Below, piece after piece: positions 54,850-63,383 of a stretch of 64,000 bases of DNA. Under the pieces are notes generated by a model, which saw only the letters and a list, made by a program, of their open reading frames with translations, had not been told where the DNA came from and did not search any database. The position numbers and the translations under genes are program-made. Origin of the DNA: Pseudoalteromonas sp. EB27 (GTDB lineage Bacteria > Pseudomonadota > Gammaproteobacteria > Enterobacterales > Alteromonadaceae); contig NZ_MTQD01000016.1 of assembly GCF_001974875.1 (NCBI RefSeq), positions 1 to 64,000 on the forward strand, written 5' to 3'. Position 1 is the stretch's first letter. The number at the start of each line of letters is the position of its first letter.

Positions 54850-56151
54850 ATGGCGACACAATTAAGTTATATGACAGGTTTTGGGAATGAATTTGAAACA
54901 CAAGCGCTACCTGGTGCATTGCCAATAGGACAATTTAGCCCACAAAAGGTTAAATACGATTTATACACCGAGCAATTTAGTTCGACTGCATTTACGGCTC
55001 CGCGTGCTTCAAATCGTCGCACTTGGTTTTACCGCCTTCGTCCTTCGGTAGTACAAGGTGATTACCAAGCAATTGATAACGGCTTAATAAGAACAGCCCC
55101 AATCACTGAAGCCGTAACACCACCAACAATGCTACGTTGGAACCCTATTGATATGCCTTCACAACCTACTGACTTTATTGATGGCTTGGTAACGATGGCA
55201 GCTAATGGCAGTGCCAATGGGCAATCGGGTATTGGCATTCATGTATATGTCGCTAATCAGTCAATGCAAGGGCGTTACTTTTGTAATGCCGATGGCGAAA
55301 TATTGTTCGTCCCTCAGCAAGGTGAGTTATTAATTCACACCGAGTGCGGTAAGTTAAGCATTAAACCAGGTGAAATTGCTGTAATTCCCAGAGGAATTAA
55401 GTTCGCTGTTGATTTAATTGACGATACAGCCCGTGGTTATATTTGTGAAAATTACGGCCATGCGTTAGAGCTTCCAGAGCGAGGACCTGTTGGTGCCAAT
55501 GGTTATGCCAACGACAGAGACTTTCAATATCCCGTTGCTGCCTTTGAAGATAAAGAAGGTGATTTTGAGTTGGTTTCTAAATTTAACGGTAATTTATTCA
55601 GCTGTGAAATAAAACACTCACCTTTTGATGTTGTTGCATGGACGGGTAATAGCTCCCCCTATAAATACGACTTATCGCGTTTTAATGTAATGAATACAGT
55701 GAGCTTTGATCACCCCGACCCGTCTATCTTCACTGTGCTAACCTCTCCTTCGGCTACTGAGGGTATGGCAAATGTCGATTTTGTGATATTTCCACCTCGT
55801 TGGATGGTAGCCGAAAATACATTCCGCCCGCCGTACTACCACCGCAATATTATGAGCGAATTTATGGGCTTGATTGAGGGTGTATATGATGCAAAAGAGC
55901 ATGGTTTTGTACCTGGTGGCGCAAGTTTACACAATTGTATGTCGCCACATGGACCTGAAGCCGACGTATTTGAAAAAGCCTCAAACGCTGAGCTTACACC
56001 ACAAAAATACGAAAACACATTGGCCTTTATGTTTGAGTCGCGCTATATAATTTCACCGACAAAATATGCACTAGAAGGTAAAGAACGCCAACCAAATTAC
56101 ACCGATTGCTGGCGTACTATAAAAAAACAATTTACAGGTGCAGAGGATTAG
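54850..56151 (+). CDS. hmgA: Homogentisate 1,2-dioxygenase
   Basis: 433 residues, full length. It starts [19 protein letters not shown], the family hallmark. The iron site is recognisable in the C-terminal cupin: [16 protein letters not shown] (His and Glu ligands) and [16 protein letters not shown] (His ligand). It opens the homogentisate ring to 4-maleylacetoacetate using oxygen, in tyrosine and phenylalanine breakdown. RBS AGGAG lies seven bases before ATG. The isomerase for the product follows after two bases. Confidence 0.98.
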   Translation: MATQLSYMTGFGNEFETQALPGALPIGQFSPQKVKYDLYTEQFSSTAFTAPRASNRRTWFYRLRPSVVQGDYQAIDNGLIRTAPITEAVTPPTMLRWNPIDMPSQPTDFIDGLVTMAANGSANGQSGIGIHVYVANQSMQGRYFCNADGEILFVPQQGELLIHTECGKLSIKPGEIAVIPRGIKFAVDLIDDTARGYICENYGHALELPERGPVGANGYANDRDFQYPVAAFEDKEGDFELVSKFNGNLFSCEIKHSPFDVVAWTGNSSPYKYDLSRFNVMNTVSFDHPDPSIFTVLTSPSATEGMANVDFVIFPPRWMVAENTFRPPYYHRNIMSEFMGLIEGVYDAKEHGFVPGGASLHNCMSPHGPEADVFEKASNAELTPQKYENTLAFMFESRYIISPTKYALEGKERQPNYTDCWRTIKKQFTGAED

Positions 56152-56153
56152 TT

Positions 56154-56783
56154 ATGAAATTATACAGCTACTTTCGCTCATCAGCGGCTTATAGAGTGCG
56201 TATAGCGCTTAACTTAAAAGCAATCGATCATAAACTTGCTATTGTTAACCTTTTAAAATCGGAGCAGCTTGGGGAGGAATACTTAGCAACTAATCCCCAA
56301 GGGTTACTACCTGCACTTGAAACCGATGATGGTGTTTTAGCGCAATCGCTTGCAATACTGGAATGGCTTGATGAAACTTATCCGCAATCGCCATTAATTA
56401 CAGGGACTGCGTGGCAAAAAGCACAAATAAGAAATTTAAGCTTTGCCATTGCCTGCGATATTCATCCTGTTAATAATTTACGCGTGCTGAAGTATTTATC
56501 AAGCGAATTAGGTGTTAATGACGAGGCTAAAAATAAGTGGTATCGACATTGGATAGAAGTTGGTTTTGAAAAAATAGAACTGATGCTAAACAAAAATGAT
56601 GACTACTGTTTTGGTAACCAACCAACACTTGCTGACATTTGTTTAGTGCCGCAAGTATTTAATGCACTTCGTTTTAACGTAAATATGAACGTTTATCCAA
56701 AAATTGCAGCCATTTACGAACATTGTAATAAATTAGCTGCATTTAATGATGCTGCACCGCAAAATCAACCCGATGCAAATTAA
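56154..56783 (+). CDS. maiA: Maleylacetoacetate isomerase (zeta-class glutathione transferase)
   Basis: 209 residues from ATG 56154; the frame extends upstream into hmgA but the family starts MKLYSYFRSSAAYRVRIAL. The SSAAYR segment is the glutathione-activating motif (SS-x-S/A-x-R). The helical C-terminal domain includes ACDIHPVNNLRVLKYL and the N-capping LADICLVPQV. It converts maleylacetoacetate to fumarylacetoacetate. Co-transcribed with hmgA. Fumarylacetoacetase and 4-hydroxyphenylpyruvate dioxygenase are not in the window. Confidence 0.96.
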   Translation: MKLYSYFRSSAAYRVRIALNLKAIDHKLAIVNLLKSEQLGEEYLATNPQGLLPALETDDGVLAQSLAILEWLDETYPQSPLITGTAWQKAQIRNLSFAIACDIHPVNNLRVLKYLSSELGVNDEAKNKWYRHWIEVGFEKIELMLNKNDDYCFGNQPTLADICLVPQVFNALRFNVNMNVYPKIAAIYEHCNKLAAFNDAAPQNQPDAN

Positions 56784-56796
56784 GCTAGTTTAGTAA

Positions 56797-57030
56797 TTAA
56801 CTTTGTAGCGAGCTATGAATAACCGTAATATGCTCAATTAAATCTAAGCCCAGATCAGTTAAATATCCGCCATCTGGGCTATCTATAATCCCTTTTTCAA
56901 ATAAACGTTGCGCTGCACTAAGTAAGCTTGGTTCTGCGTCTGAGTGTAATTTAATACCCTGCATTTTACTGTCGCGAGGAAATTTTGCTAATAGTGTGAA
57001 TTCTTCGATCATTGTTTGATTAAATTGCAT
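56797..57030 (-). CDS. TIGR02647 family small protein
   Basis: 77 residues from ATG 57030 with AAGGTG upstream; a GTG three codons earlier is less likely. The pattern EFTLLAKFPRDSKMQGIKLHSDAEPSLLSAAQRLFEKGIID and DGGYLTDLGLDLIEH matches TIGR02647, a family of short proteins of unknown function in gammaproteobacteria that looks winged-helix-like. It is convergent with maiA. Confidence 0.8.
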   Translation of the reverse strand: MQFNQTMIEEFTLLAKFPRDSKMQGIKLHSDAEPSLLSAAQRLFEKGIIDSPDGGYLTDLGLDLIEHITVIHSSLQS

Positions 57031-57168
57031 TGTGTGCACCTTTTTATTTGAATCTAAGTTGTTCTGTGTGTAACTAAGTTTATAATTAAAATCACTTTGT
57101 GTACTTTACACTAGCACGTTTTTTAGCTTAATGTATTATTTTTAACCCACCCTATTTAAAGGCCTCTA

Positions 57169-57471
57169 ATGCGTAATTTTTTAGTTATATGCTTTTGTTT
57201 TAGCAGCTTATCGTATTCAATACTCAGTGAAGCAACAACTCTTAAAACCCATTCAATTATTGATGCAAACCAGCTTGTAAGCGAAGGGTCTAGTTGCTGG
57301 TACGACAACAAACGCTATAGCGAAGGGGCATTAATACAAATTCACTCATTTACACTTTTGTGCGGTGCTAAAACACCCCAGCACAGTAACAGCCAACTCA
57401 TTTGGCTTAAAATAGATAAACAAGGTAACGCTATTTACCCAACAGCTCCTAAAACAATCACTGTGAATTAG
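57169..57471 (+). CDS. DUF1496-like secreted small protein
   Basis: 100 residues. The signal peptide (about 1-23) is followed by a short mature domain with SSCWYDNKRYSEGALIQI...LLC, the C-x-Y-x-x-K-x-YS-x-GA pattern of DUF1496. The two cysteines are probably disulfide-bonded in the periplasm. Function unknown. It may share a transcript with the VF530-like gene 48 bases later. Confidence 0.75.
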   Translation: MRNFLVICFCFSSLSYSILSEATTLKTHSIIDANQLVSEGSSCWYDNKRYSEGALIQIHSFTLLCGAKTPQHSNSQLIWLKIDKQGNAIYPTAPKTITVN

Positions 57472-57519
57472 CGCTAAAAGCTGATTTGAGCTACAATGCA
57501 CGCAGTTTAAATAAGTAGT

Positions 57520-57834
57520 ATGGCTATGAATAATCAACCTAAAAACCCTTTACATGGGGTCACGTTAGAACAAATACTTGTTGAGTTAGAACAGCGACTT
57601 GGCTGGGGAACACTTGGCGAACAAGTAAAAATTAAATGTTTTACTGATCAACCGAGCATTAAATCGAGTTTAAAGTTTTTGCGTAAAACGCCTTGGGCTC
57701 GCGATAAAGTGGAAGCACTTTACATTCACACTATTAATAACAAACCTATTCGTAGACCAAAAAGTGCACCGAGAGAAACATCTTCTCAAGCGCCGGATAC
57801 AACAGGGTTTATTTGGCCATCAATTAAAAAATGA
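57520..57834 (+). CDS. VF530 family DNA-binding protein
   Basis: 104 residues. NPLHGVTLEQILVELEQRLGWGTLGEQVKIKCFTDQPSIKSSLKFLRKTPWARDKVEALYI matches the VF530 (DUF2132) family throughout; a Vibrio fischeri member was solved as a small helical DNA-binding fold. The C-terminal tail is basic and less conserved. ATG 57520 or 57526 could start it. Confidence 0.88.
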   Translation: MAMNNQPKNPLHGVTLEQILVELEQRLGWGTLGEQVKIKCFTDQPSIKSSLKFLRKTPWARDKVEALYIHTINNKPIRRPKSAPRETSSQAPDTTGFIWPSIKK

Positions 57835-57837
57835 TGT

Positions 57838-57866
57838 AAAAAAGGAGCTAATTTAGCTCCTTTTTT
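57838..57866. terminator. Bidirectional intrinsic terminator
   Basis: AAAAAAGGAGCTAA-TTTAGCTCCTTTTTT, between the convergent VF530-like and lipid-kinase genes. Confidence 0.92.
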
Positions 57867-57884
57867 GATTGTAATTAGCGCGAT

Positions 57885-59504
57885 TTATTGCTCTTTGCAA
57901 ATCACTTTTAATGAGGCTGGCTCAATAGTAATAACGAGTTTGTGAGCAGTTTTAATTTCACCATCAAGTACGTATTTAAGCTCACCTTCGCCTGTAACCT
58001 CGACTCTTTTAGCATTTGTATGATGCGAATTTATAGCTAAATGGGTTTGCGTTAAGCTACTGTACATCAGCTCAGCAATACTTAAAACGGTTGTTGAGTT
58101 TTCATTATTGGGTGTTAACCAATTGACATCGAGTAACCCATCACTATGATCTGGCTGCCCACCACCTTGAGCCAATAACGTTGTAAAAGGCGCAGCGTTA
58201 GCCACAATAAAGCTATTTGTACATATTTCTTTGGGATCATTATCGTCGAGTTTTACATTAAGTAGCTGTGATTTTTGCTCGCCAAAAGCTTCAAAAAAAC
58301 CATTTAAATAGGCAAGTTGTCCCGATTTATTTTTTGACTCTCTATCTGCTTTTTCAATCATTGATTGCTCAAAACCAATACCCGCTAATAAAAGTACTAA
58401 TTCATTATTACAATAAGCCGTATCTATTGTGCTTGTTTGACCATCTATAATTAGGTCACAGGCTTGTTCTACTGGAATAAACTTAGAGCTTATACCCATC
58501 AATACATGCGCAAGTGCGTTTGCAGTCCCCATTGGGATGATTCCTAGCTTACATTGTGTATTTACAAGTACGCTTGCAACTTCGGCCACTGTACCATCGC
58601 CTCCACACGCAATTATAATGTCTGGCTTTTGCGCAATTGCTTGTTTAGCAAGCTCAATACCGTTAACGTATTGTGAAGTAGTCAATACTGTTAAATCGTA
58701 ATAGGCGGATAACCGCGCAACAATTAAATGCTCTTTTTCTTTCCACAATCGCGTACCCGAAACAGGGTTTGCAATTAAAACAGCTTTGTTTTTAATCAGC
58801 AACTCGCCTTTTTTATGGCGCTTAGCTAAATGACGAAGTTGATGCTTATTTAAGTTTGCGGTTTCGCGGGTTTCTTTTATTTGCGCAAGTACTTCATGTA
58901 CATCTGCATTTTTGTTTTGACTCAATAAATAAGCCGCCATTACAAAAACAGACCGCCCACGGCCTAAGGCGCAATGTACAACTACGCGACGATTTTCTTT
59001 AATATGGTGATGTATCCAATTAATAGCCTGATTCAGCTGCGAATGTGAAGGGACACTATGATCAAGCACCGGAATATTTAAGTAATTAAAGTTTTCTTGC
59101 GTTGAACTCCACTCTAGACCGTCAAACTCGCACGTTACATCCAAAATCGCCGTAATTCCGTTATCTTTTAATGTGTCTATGTCTGAGGGAAATAATCGGC
59201 AAGCTAAAAATAGATTTTCGTTTATTTGTTGAATGGGCGGTACTTTGTCGCGCTTACGTGACCAGGCATTATAAATTTGCACACCAAATAAAAATGGCAC
59301 AAACGCCCAACGTATATAAAATGGGATCACTCCATTTTCACGTTTTCTAAATATTTTTGCTGTATTAAAAATATATGCGGTACTCACTAATAAAAGTGAC
59401 AGCGCAGTCCAATAAAAAACAATAGCAAAGTAAACAGAGTTTACTTCCCAACCAATAAAAATAAGTAGTAATGCTAAAAGTGAATAACCAATTGCAGCCC
59501 ACAT
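57885..59504 (-). CDS. Membrane-anchored dual-specificity phosphatase / diacylglycerol-kinase-family fusion
   Basis: 539 residues from ATG 59504, which has AAAGGAG five bases upstream. The frame extends 35 codons further but lacks a start signal. Two to three TM helices (about 5-80) are followed by a dual-specificity/tyrosine phosphatase domain with active site HCALGRGRS (Cys 178, Arg 184). A lipid-kinase domain comes next, with NPVSG, CGGDGTVAEV (301-305) and IPMGTANALA, and a C-terminal YegS-like beta-sandwich. The fusion suggests coupled phosphorylation and dephosphorylation of a membrane lipid or phosphoinositide-like substrate. It is divergent from the sigma-factor gene. Confidence 0.9.
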   Translation of the reverse strand: MWAAIGYSLLALLLIFIGWEVNSVYFAIVFYWTALSLLLVSTAYIFNTAKIFRKRENGVIPFYIRWAFVPFLFGVQIYNAWSRKRDKVPPIQQINENLFLACRLFPSDIDTLKDNGITAILDVTCEFDGLEWSSTQENFNYLNIPVLDHSVPSHSQLNQAINWIHHHIKENRRVVVHCALGRGRSVFVMAAYLLSQNKNADVHEVLAQIKETRETANLNKHQLRHLAKRHKKGELLIKNKAVLIANPVSGTRLWKEKEHLIVARLSAYYDLTVLTTSQYVNGIELAKQAIAQKPDIIIACGGDGTVAEVASVLVNTQCKLGIIPMGTANALAHVLMGISSKFIPVEQACDLIIDGQTSTIDTAYCNNELVLLLAGIGFEQSMIEKADRESKNKSGQLAYLNGFFEAFGEQKSQLLNVKLDDNDPKEICTNSFIVANAAPFTTLLAQGGGQPDHSDGLLDVNWLTPNNENSTTVLSIAELMYSSLTQTHLAINSHHTNAKRVEVTGEGELKYVLDGEIKTAHKLVITIEPASLKVICKEQ

Positions 59505-59794
59505 AGTCTCTCCTTTGTGTAAATAATTCCGATTTTCTAATTTTAATTTAAACGGCTTTATGTACTCTTTTGCAAATATCACGCCATATAAACGGCATTT
59601 TAAATTCAAATTAAAACCATAAGCTATTGATATATAATATTAATAATAAAATAAATTTAAGTGCAATCTGCTCTTTGTGCATTTTTTACAAACATGTGAA
59701 TAAATTATACTTACACGTCTAAATTTCAAATACTGATCGTTTATTGCTTGTGCTAACGTATAAAGCAGCTAATCTAAAGAGCAATTTAAATTTT

Positions 59795-59824
59795 TTGCAT
59801 CCAAATCACACCATCAAACGTTTA
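59795..59824 (+). promoter_or_regulatory. Autoregulatory ECF sigma promoter upstream of the sigma gene
   Basis: TTGCATCC (59795-59802), 16-base spacer, CGTTTA (59819-59824). A 22-base stretch covering the -35 region (59783-59804) matches 61139-61160 at 21 positions. The -10 CGTT is typical of ECF sigma factors. The rest of the 350-base gap upstream is AT-rich without other visible signals. Confidence 0.8.
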
Positions 59825-59854
59825 CTCAATGATAATAAAAAAAACAGGACCCCT

Positions 59855-60379
59855 ATGGATAACGATGATTTACTCCCTCTTTTGTGCGCAACAGCACAAG
59901 GAGACAAAAATGCTTTCTCGAATTTGTACCAGCAAACTAGCGGCAAACTTTTTGCTATTAGTTTAAACATGCTCACAAATAGAGCCCATGCTGAGGAAGC
60001 ACTACAAGATGCTTTTATAAAAATTTGGCATAACGCATCTGAGTATAATGCTTCAAAAGGCACTGTTATAAGCTGGATGATAAGTATAGTAAGGTATAGA
60101 AGCCTCGACTCGCTGCGCTATCACAAAGTACGAAAAGAGCAGTCGTTAGGCGATGACGAATATGAGAATGAAAGCATCGACGTTACTTACGATGAAGAAA
60201 CAAAACTGGTTAATTGTATCGAACAACTTGAGCCGCAACAAAAACAAGCTATTCACTTAGCTTATTACAAAGGGCTGAGCCATAGCGAGTTAGTGGATCA
60301 TATCGAAACGCCATTAGGTACGGTTAAAAGCTGGATCAGGCGTGGGCTCATGCAGCTACAAAGGTGTTTAACATTATGA
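59855..60379 (+). CDS. ECF sigma factor (RpoE/SigK-like)
   Basis: 174 residues from ATG 59855 with AGGA five bases upstream; the longer frame runs through its own promoter and is rejected. Sigma region 2 is FSNLYQQTSGKLFAISLNML...AEEALQDAFIKIWHNASEY with the core-binding and -10 recognition helix. Region 4 is LEPQQKQAIHLAYYKGLSHSELVDHIETPLGTVKSWIRRGLMQL. It is controlled by the anti-sigma encoded next, with an ATGA overlap. The promoter pairs described here give its likely recognition sequence. Confidence 0.95.
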   Translation: MDNDDLLPLLCATAQGDKNAFSNLYQQTSGKLFAISLNMLTNRAHAEEALQDAFIKIWHNASEYNASKGTVISWMISIVRYRSLDSLRYHKVRKEQSLGDDEYENESIDVTYDEETKLVNCIEQLEPQQKQAIHLAYYKGLSHSELVDHIETPLGTVKSWIRRGLMQLQRCLTL

Positions 60380-61059
60380 ATTATAATAAACCCGAACTAT
60401 TAGACGCACTTGCTGGGCAGTATGTGCTTGGCACGCTTAGAGGGCTTGCCCGTAAGCGTTTTCAACGTCTGTTGCTCAGTTCAAACCAAGCACGTGAAGC
60501 AACAAGTATGTGGGAGCAAAACCTAAACAACTTAGCGAGTGCTATTACACCGCAAACGCCACATGACGATGTATGGATAAATATTCTACAGCGCATTGAA
60601 AACAGGCCACAAACAAGTAAAACGGTTATACATACTAAGCCTTCTATTTGGCGTACATGGTCTTTTGTTGCAACAGCCGCGTGTATTGTTTTAGCCTTTT
60701 TGATTATTCAACCTTCTAATAATGTTGTTCAAACGCAACAAATTGCCTTGGTCCAAAATCAAGATAAGCAATCATTATGGTTTATTGATGTTAACGAACA
60801 AGGGCTTTCTATCAAAGCCAGTAGCCAATTGGTTGCTCAAACAAATAAAGATTATGAGCTTTGGATGATTTTAAAAGGGCAAGATGCGCCTATTTCATTG
60901 GGTTTACTTCCCAAGCAAGGAAGTAAAATATTATTAAAAGATAACCGCTTCAACGCAAGTGATATTGCATTGCTAGCAGTAAGCTTAGAACCTATTAGTG
61001 GCTCGCCAAATGGATCACCGACCGAGGTGTTATACACCACAGAGCTGGTACTTTTATAA
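60376..61059 (+). CDS. RskA-like anti-sigma factor
   Basis: 227 residues from ATG 60376, overlapping the sigma stop by four bases. The cytoplasmic N-terminal region starts LLDALAGQYVLGTLRGLARKRFQRLL, as in RskA/ChrR-type anti-sigma domains. One TM helix is at about 91-115 (WSFVATAACIVLAFLIIQP). The periplasmic C-terminal RskA domain ends with DYELWMILKGQDAPISLGLLPKQG and LLAVSLEPISGSPNGSPTEVLYTTELV, the usual signature. It would hold the sigma factor at the membrane until regulated proteolysis or a signal releases it. Confidence 0.93.
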   Translation: MNYNKPELLDALAGQYVLGTLRGLARKRFQRLLLSSNQAREATSMWEQNLNNLASAITPQTPHDDVWINILQRIENRPQTSKTVIHTKPSIWRTWSFVATAACIVLAFLIIQPSNNVVQTQQIALVQNQDKQSLWFIDVNEQGLSIKASSQLVAQTNKDYELWMILKGQDAPISLGLLPKQGSKILLKDNRFNASDIALLAVSLEPISGSPNGSPTEVLYTTELVLL

Positions 61060-61078
61060 CCCTTCTATTACGACTAAT

Positions 61079-61105
61079 ATTGGCTGCTTGTATAAAGCAG
61101 CCAAT
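61079..61105 (+). terminator. Hairpin after the sigma/anti-sigma operon
   Basis: ATTGGCTGCTT pairs with AAGCAGCCAAT around GTATA, 20 bases after the stop. T-rich but no strong run; it may be a partial terminator before the second ECF promoter. Confidence 0.6.
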
Positions 61106-61150
61106 CCTCAATTTAAGTTTTTAACAAAATATAAAATTAATTTAACTTTT

Positions 61151-61180
61151 TTGCATCCAATTTAAATCCTGCCCCGTTAT
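61151..61180 (+). promoter_or_regulatory. ECF sigma promoter of the DUF4331 operon
   Basis: TTGCATCC (61151-61158), 16-base spacer, CGTTAT (61175-61180). Same elements and spacing as the promoter at 59795. The DUF4331 start is 37 bases further on. Confidence 0.8.
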
Positions 61181-61216
61181 TAGCTATGACTTCAATCAAA
61201 ACTAAAGGACAAAGTC

Positions 61217-62809
61217 ATGAAAGCTTTAACTCCATCAATACTCGCAGTAGTAATATGTAGTACGTTTGTAAGTGCACCAAGTGAAGCATCTAGCCACAGA
61301 GAAGCGCCAAATATAAGCCGTTTCCCGACTTTAGATTCAACCGATTTTTATGTATTTAATAGTTACGAACAAGGTCGTGGTGATTTTGTAACACTAATAG
61401 CTAACTATATCCCGCTGCAAGATGCATACGGCGGTCCTAATTACTTTGCAATGGACCCAGATGCTACCTACAGCATTCATATAGATAACGACGGCGATGC
61501 TGTTGAAGATATTACATTTGCGTTTAACTTTAAAAGCATGCTCCCTAACGACAATCAAGGCGTGCAATTAACAGTTGGACCTGAAGGTAATCAACGCACA
61601 GTTTCGGTACCACTTAAAAATGTTGGCGGCGTGGCTGCAGGTGACGACAGCGCAGCAAATTTTAGTGAATCATACACAATGACCATGATTAGCGGCGCGC
61701 AGCGTACTGGCGAAACAACGGTATTAAATAACATTGCATCAAACTCAAGCTCATTTTCTAAACCGCTTGATTATGTAGGTGATAAAACATTTGGATCGAT
61801 GAGTGATTATCAAACTTATGCAGATCAATTTGTTTATCAGGTTTCAATTCCTAACTGTGAGAGCATGGCACAAGTTTTTGTAGGACAGCGTAAAGACCCG
61901 TTTGTAGTTAACCTAGGTAAAACATTTGATTTAGTTAACTATGTACCTGTAGAAGGTGATAGCGCCCCTGGTGCTGGTGACGGCGGTGGTTTTCCAGGTG
62001 GTATAACGCAATCAGCTGATAATGACGACCTTGCAGATAAAAACGTAACATCAATCGCTATCGAAATACCTAAAAGCTGTATTGTCGGTGAAGGTAACGG
62101 CGTAATAGGTTCGTGGACAACAGCAAGCTTACCTCAAGCACGTGTATTAAACCCCAATGCTAAATTTGCTAATAATGCGGTAAACGGTGGTGCATTAACT
62201 CAGGTTTCACGCCTAGGTAGCCCGCTTGTAAATGAGCTTGTAATTGGCATTAAAGACAAAGACACATTTTCTACTGCGCACCCTAAAGACGATGCACAAT
62301 TTTTAGATTATGTATCTCACCCAGCACTACCAGAGTTATTAAATATTTTGTTTAAAGATGCTGTTAATACCACTCTTGGCGCAAACTTAGAAACTCTGGC
62401 ACCCACTAACTTCCCGCGTACTGATTTAATCACTGCATTTTTAACGGGTTTTGCAGGCGTTAATCAACAAGCAACGGTAACACCTTCAGAAATGCTGCGT
62501 TTAAACACAGCTATTGCAGCAACAGCACAAGCTGATCAATCTGCATTTGGTGTAGCTGGCAATGACTTAGCTGGTTTCCCAAATGGTCGTCGCCCGGGTG
62601 ATGATGTAGTTGATATTGCACTGCGCGTTGTGATGGGTCGCTTATGTCACCCTATTCCTGTAAATGGCGAAGACACTGACTTAGGTCTTTGTACACCAGA
62701 GGATGCTAATACGGGTACAGTTCCATTTACTGATGGCGCACCTATTGATGCAACAATGATGGACTCAACATTCCCATACCTTGCAACACCTATTGCAGGA
62801 TCTAAATAA
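61217..62809 (+). CDS. DUF4331 secreted protein
   Basis: 530 residues. The signal peptide is cut near SEA, and the mature start is SSHREAPNISRFPTLDSTDFYVFNSYE, the DUF4331 hallmark (SHREAP, D-x-TDFY-x-F). The body continues with YSIHIDNDGDAVEDITFAF and FPNGRRPGDDVVDIALRV. Function is unknown; the family is common in secreted or envelope operons under ECF sigma control. RBS AAAGGA lies seven bases before ATG. Followed after 11 bases by a lipoprotein gene and then a TPR gene, all likely one transcript from the ECF promoter. Confidence 0.92.
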   Translation: MKALTPSILAVVICSTFVSAPSEASSHREAPNISRFPTLDSTDFYVFNSYEQGRGDFVTLIANYIPLQDAYGGPNYFAMDPDATYSIHIDNDGDAVEDITFAFNFKSMLPNDNQGVQLTVGPEGNQRTVSVPLKNVGGVAAGDDSAANFSESYTMTMISGAQRTGETTVLNNIASNSSSFSKPLDYVGDKTFGSMSDYQTYADQFVYQVSIPNCESMAQVFVGQRKDPFVVNLGKTFDLVNYVPVEGDSAPGAGDGGGFPGGITQSADNDDLADKNVTSIAIEIPKSCIVGEGNGVIGSWTTASLPQARVLNPNAKFANNAVNGGALTQVSRLGSPLVNELVIGIKDKDTFSTAHPKDDAQFLDYVSHPALPELLNILFKDAVNTTLGANLETLAPTNFPRTDLITAFLTGFAGVNQQATVTPSEMLRLNTAIAATAQADQSAFGVAGNDLAGFPNGRRPGDDVVDIALRVVMGRLCHPIPVNGEDTDLGLCTPEDANTGTVPFTDGAPIDATMMDSTFPYLATPIAGSK

Positions 62810-62820
62810 GGAGTTAACTA

Positions 62821-63330
62821 ATGCGTAATTTAAAAACTACCCATATTTGTGTTCTCCTCAGTGCATTAACATTGGGTGCATGTAGTAGCGATGACGATAA
62901 AAAACAACCTACACCGGTTGTAAACACCGCACCTACAGCAAGCGATGCAATGCTAACAACACAAACTGAAGTAAGCATTACCGATATGCTTAACGCAAGC
63001 GATAATGATGGCGACTCACTTACTTACTCGTTAACAAGCGAGCCAATGCTCGGTACTGTTAATGTTGACAGTGATGGTAACTTTACTTATACACCTAATA
63101 TAGAAACAACAGGTTCAGATAGCTTTATGTTTGGTGTAAGTGATGGCGTTAATTCGCAAGTTACTGCAACAGTAAGTATTACGATTGAGGCGCTGCAAGT
63201 TGACTTTGCTCAATTTGCAACCGATGCATTTAACCAAGCGCCAAATGCAGAGCCGTTAACTCTTAATGGTCGGGTGTTTACAAACACTGATACCGATGTT
63301 GATGGATTAATTTCTACAAGCGGTAACTAA
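62821..63330 (+). CDS. Lipoprotein with cadherin-like (Ig-like) domain
   Basis: 169 residues. The signal peptide has lipobox LGAC (Cys 21), followed by an acidic linker. A bacterial cadherin/tandem-type beta-sandwich lies at about 36-125: NTAPTASDAMLTTQTEVSI, LNASDNDGDSLTYSLTSEPMLGTVNVDSDGNFTYTP, then DSFMFGVSDGVNSQVTATVSI. Asp-rich loops may bind calcium. The short C-terminal piece is unassigned. It is co-transcribed with DUF4331 and may sit with it at the outer membrane. Confidence 0.82.
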   Translation: MRNLKTTHICVLLSALTLGACSSDDDKKQPTPVVNTAPTASDAMLTTQTEVSITDMLNASDNDGDSLTYSLTSEPMLGTVNVDSDGNFTYTPNIETTGSDSFMFGVSDGVNSQVTATVSITIEALQVDFAQFATDAFNQAPNAEPLTLNGRVFTNTDTDVDGLISTSGN

Positions 63331-63383
63331 CCAAGTCATTAAGCTGACAGGCCATGGATGGCTTTTTTCAAAGGATATTTATA

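Noticed and set aside
57885..59609. Longer N-terminus for the phosphatase-lipid kinase fusion
   Set aside because: AAAGGAG sits five bases before ATG 59504. The extension is basic and lacks a start signal.
59744..60379. Longer N-terminus for the ECF sigma factor
   Set aside because: The extension would be encoded across the predicted ECF promoter itself. ATG 59855 has an RBS and gives a normal-size sigma factor.
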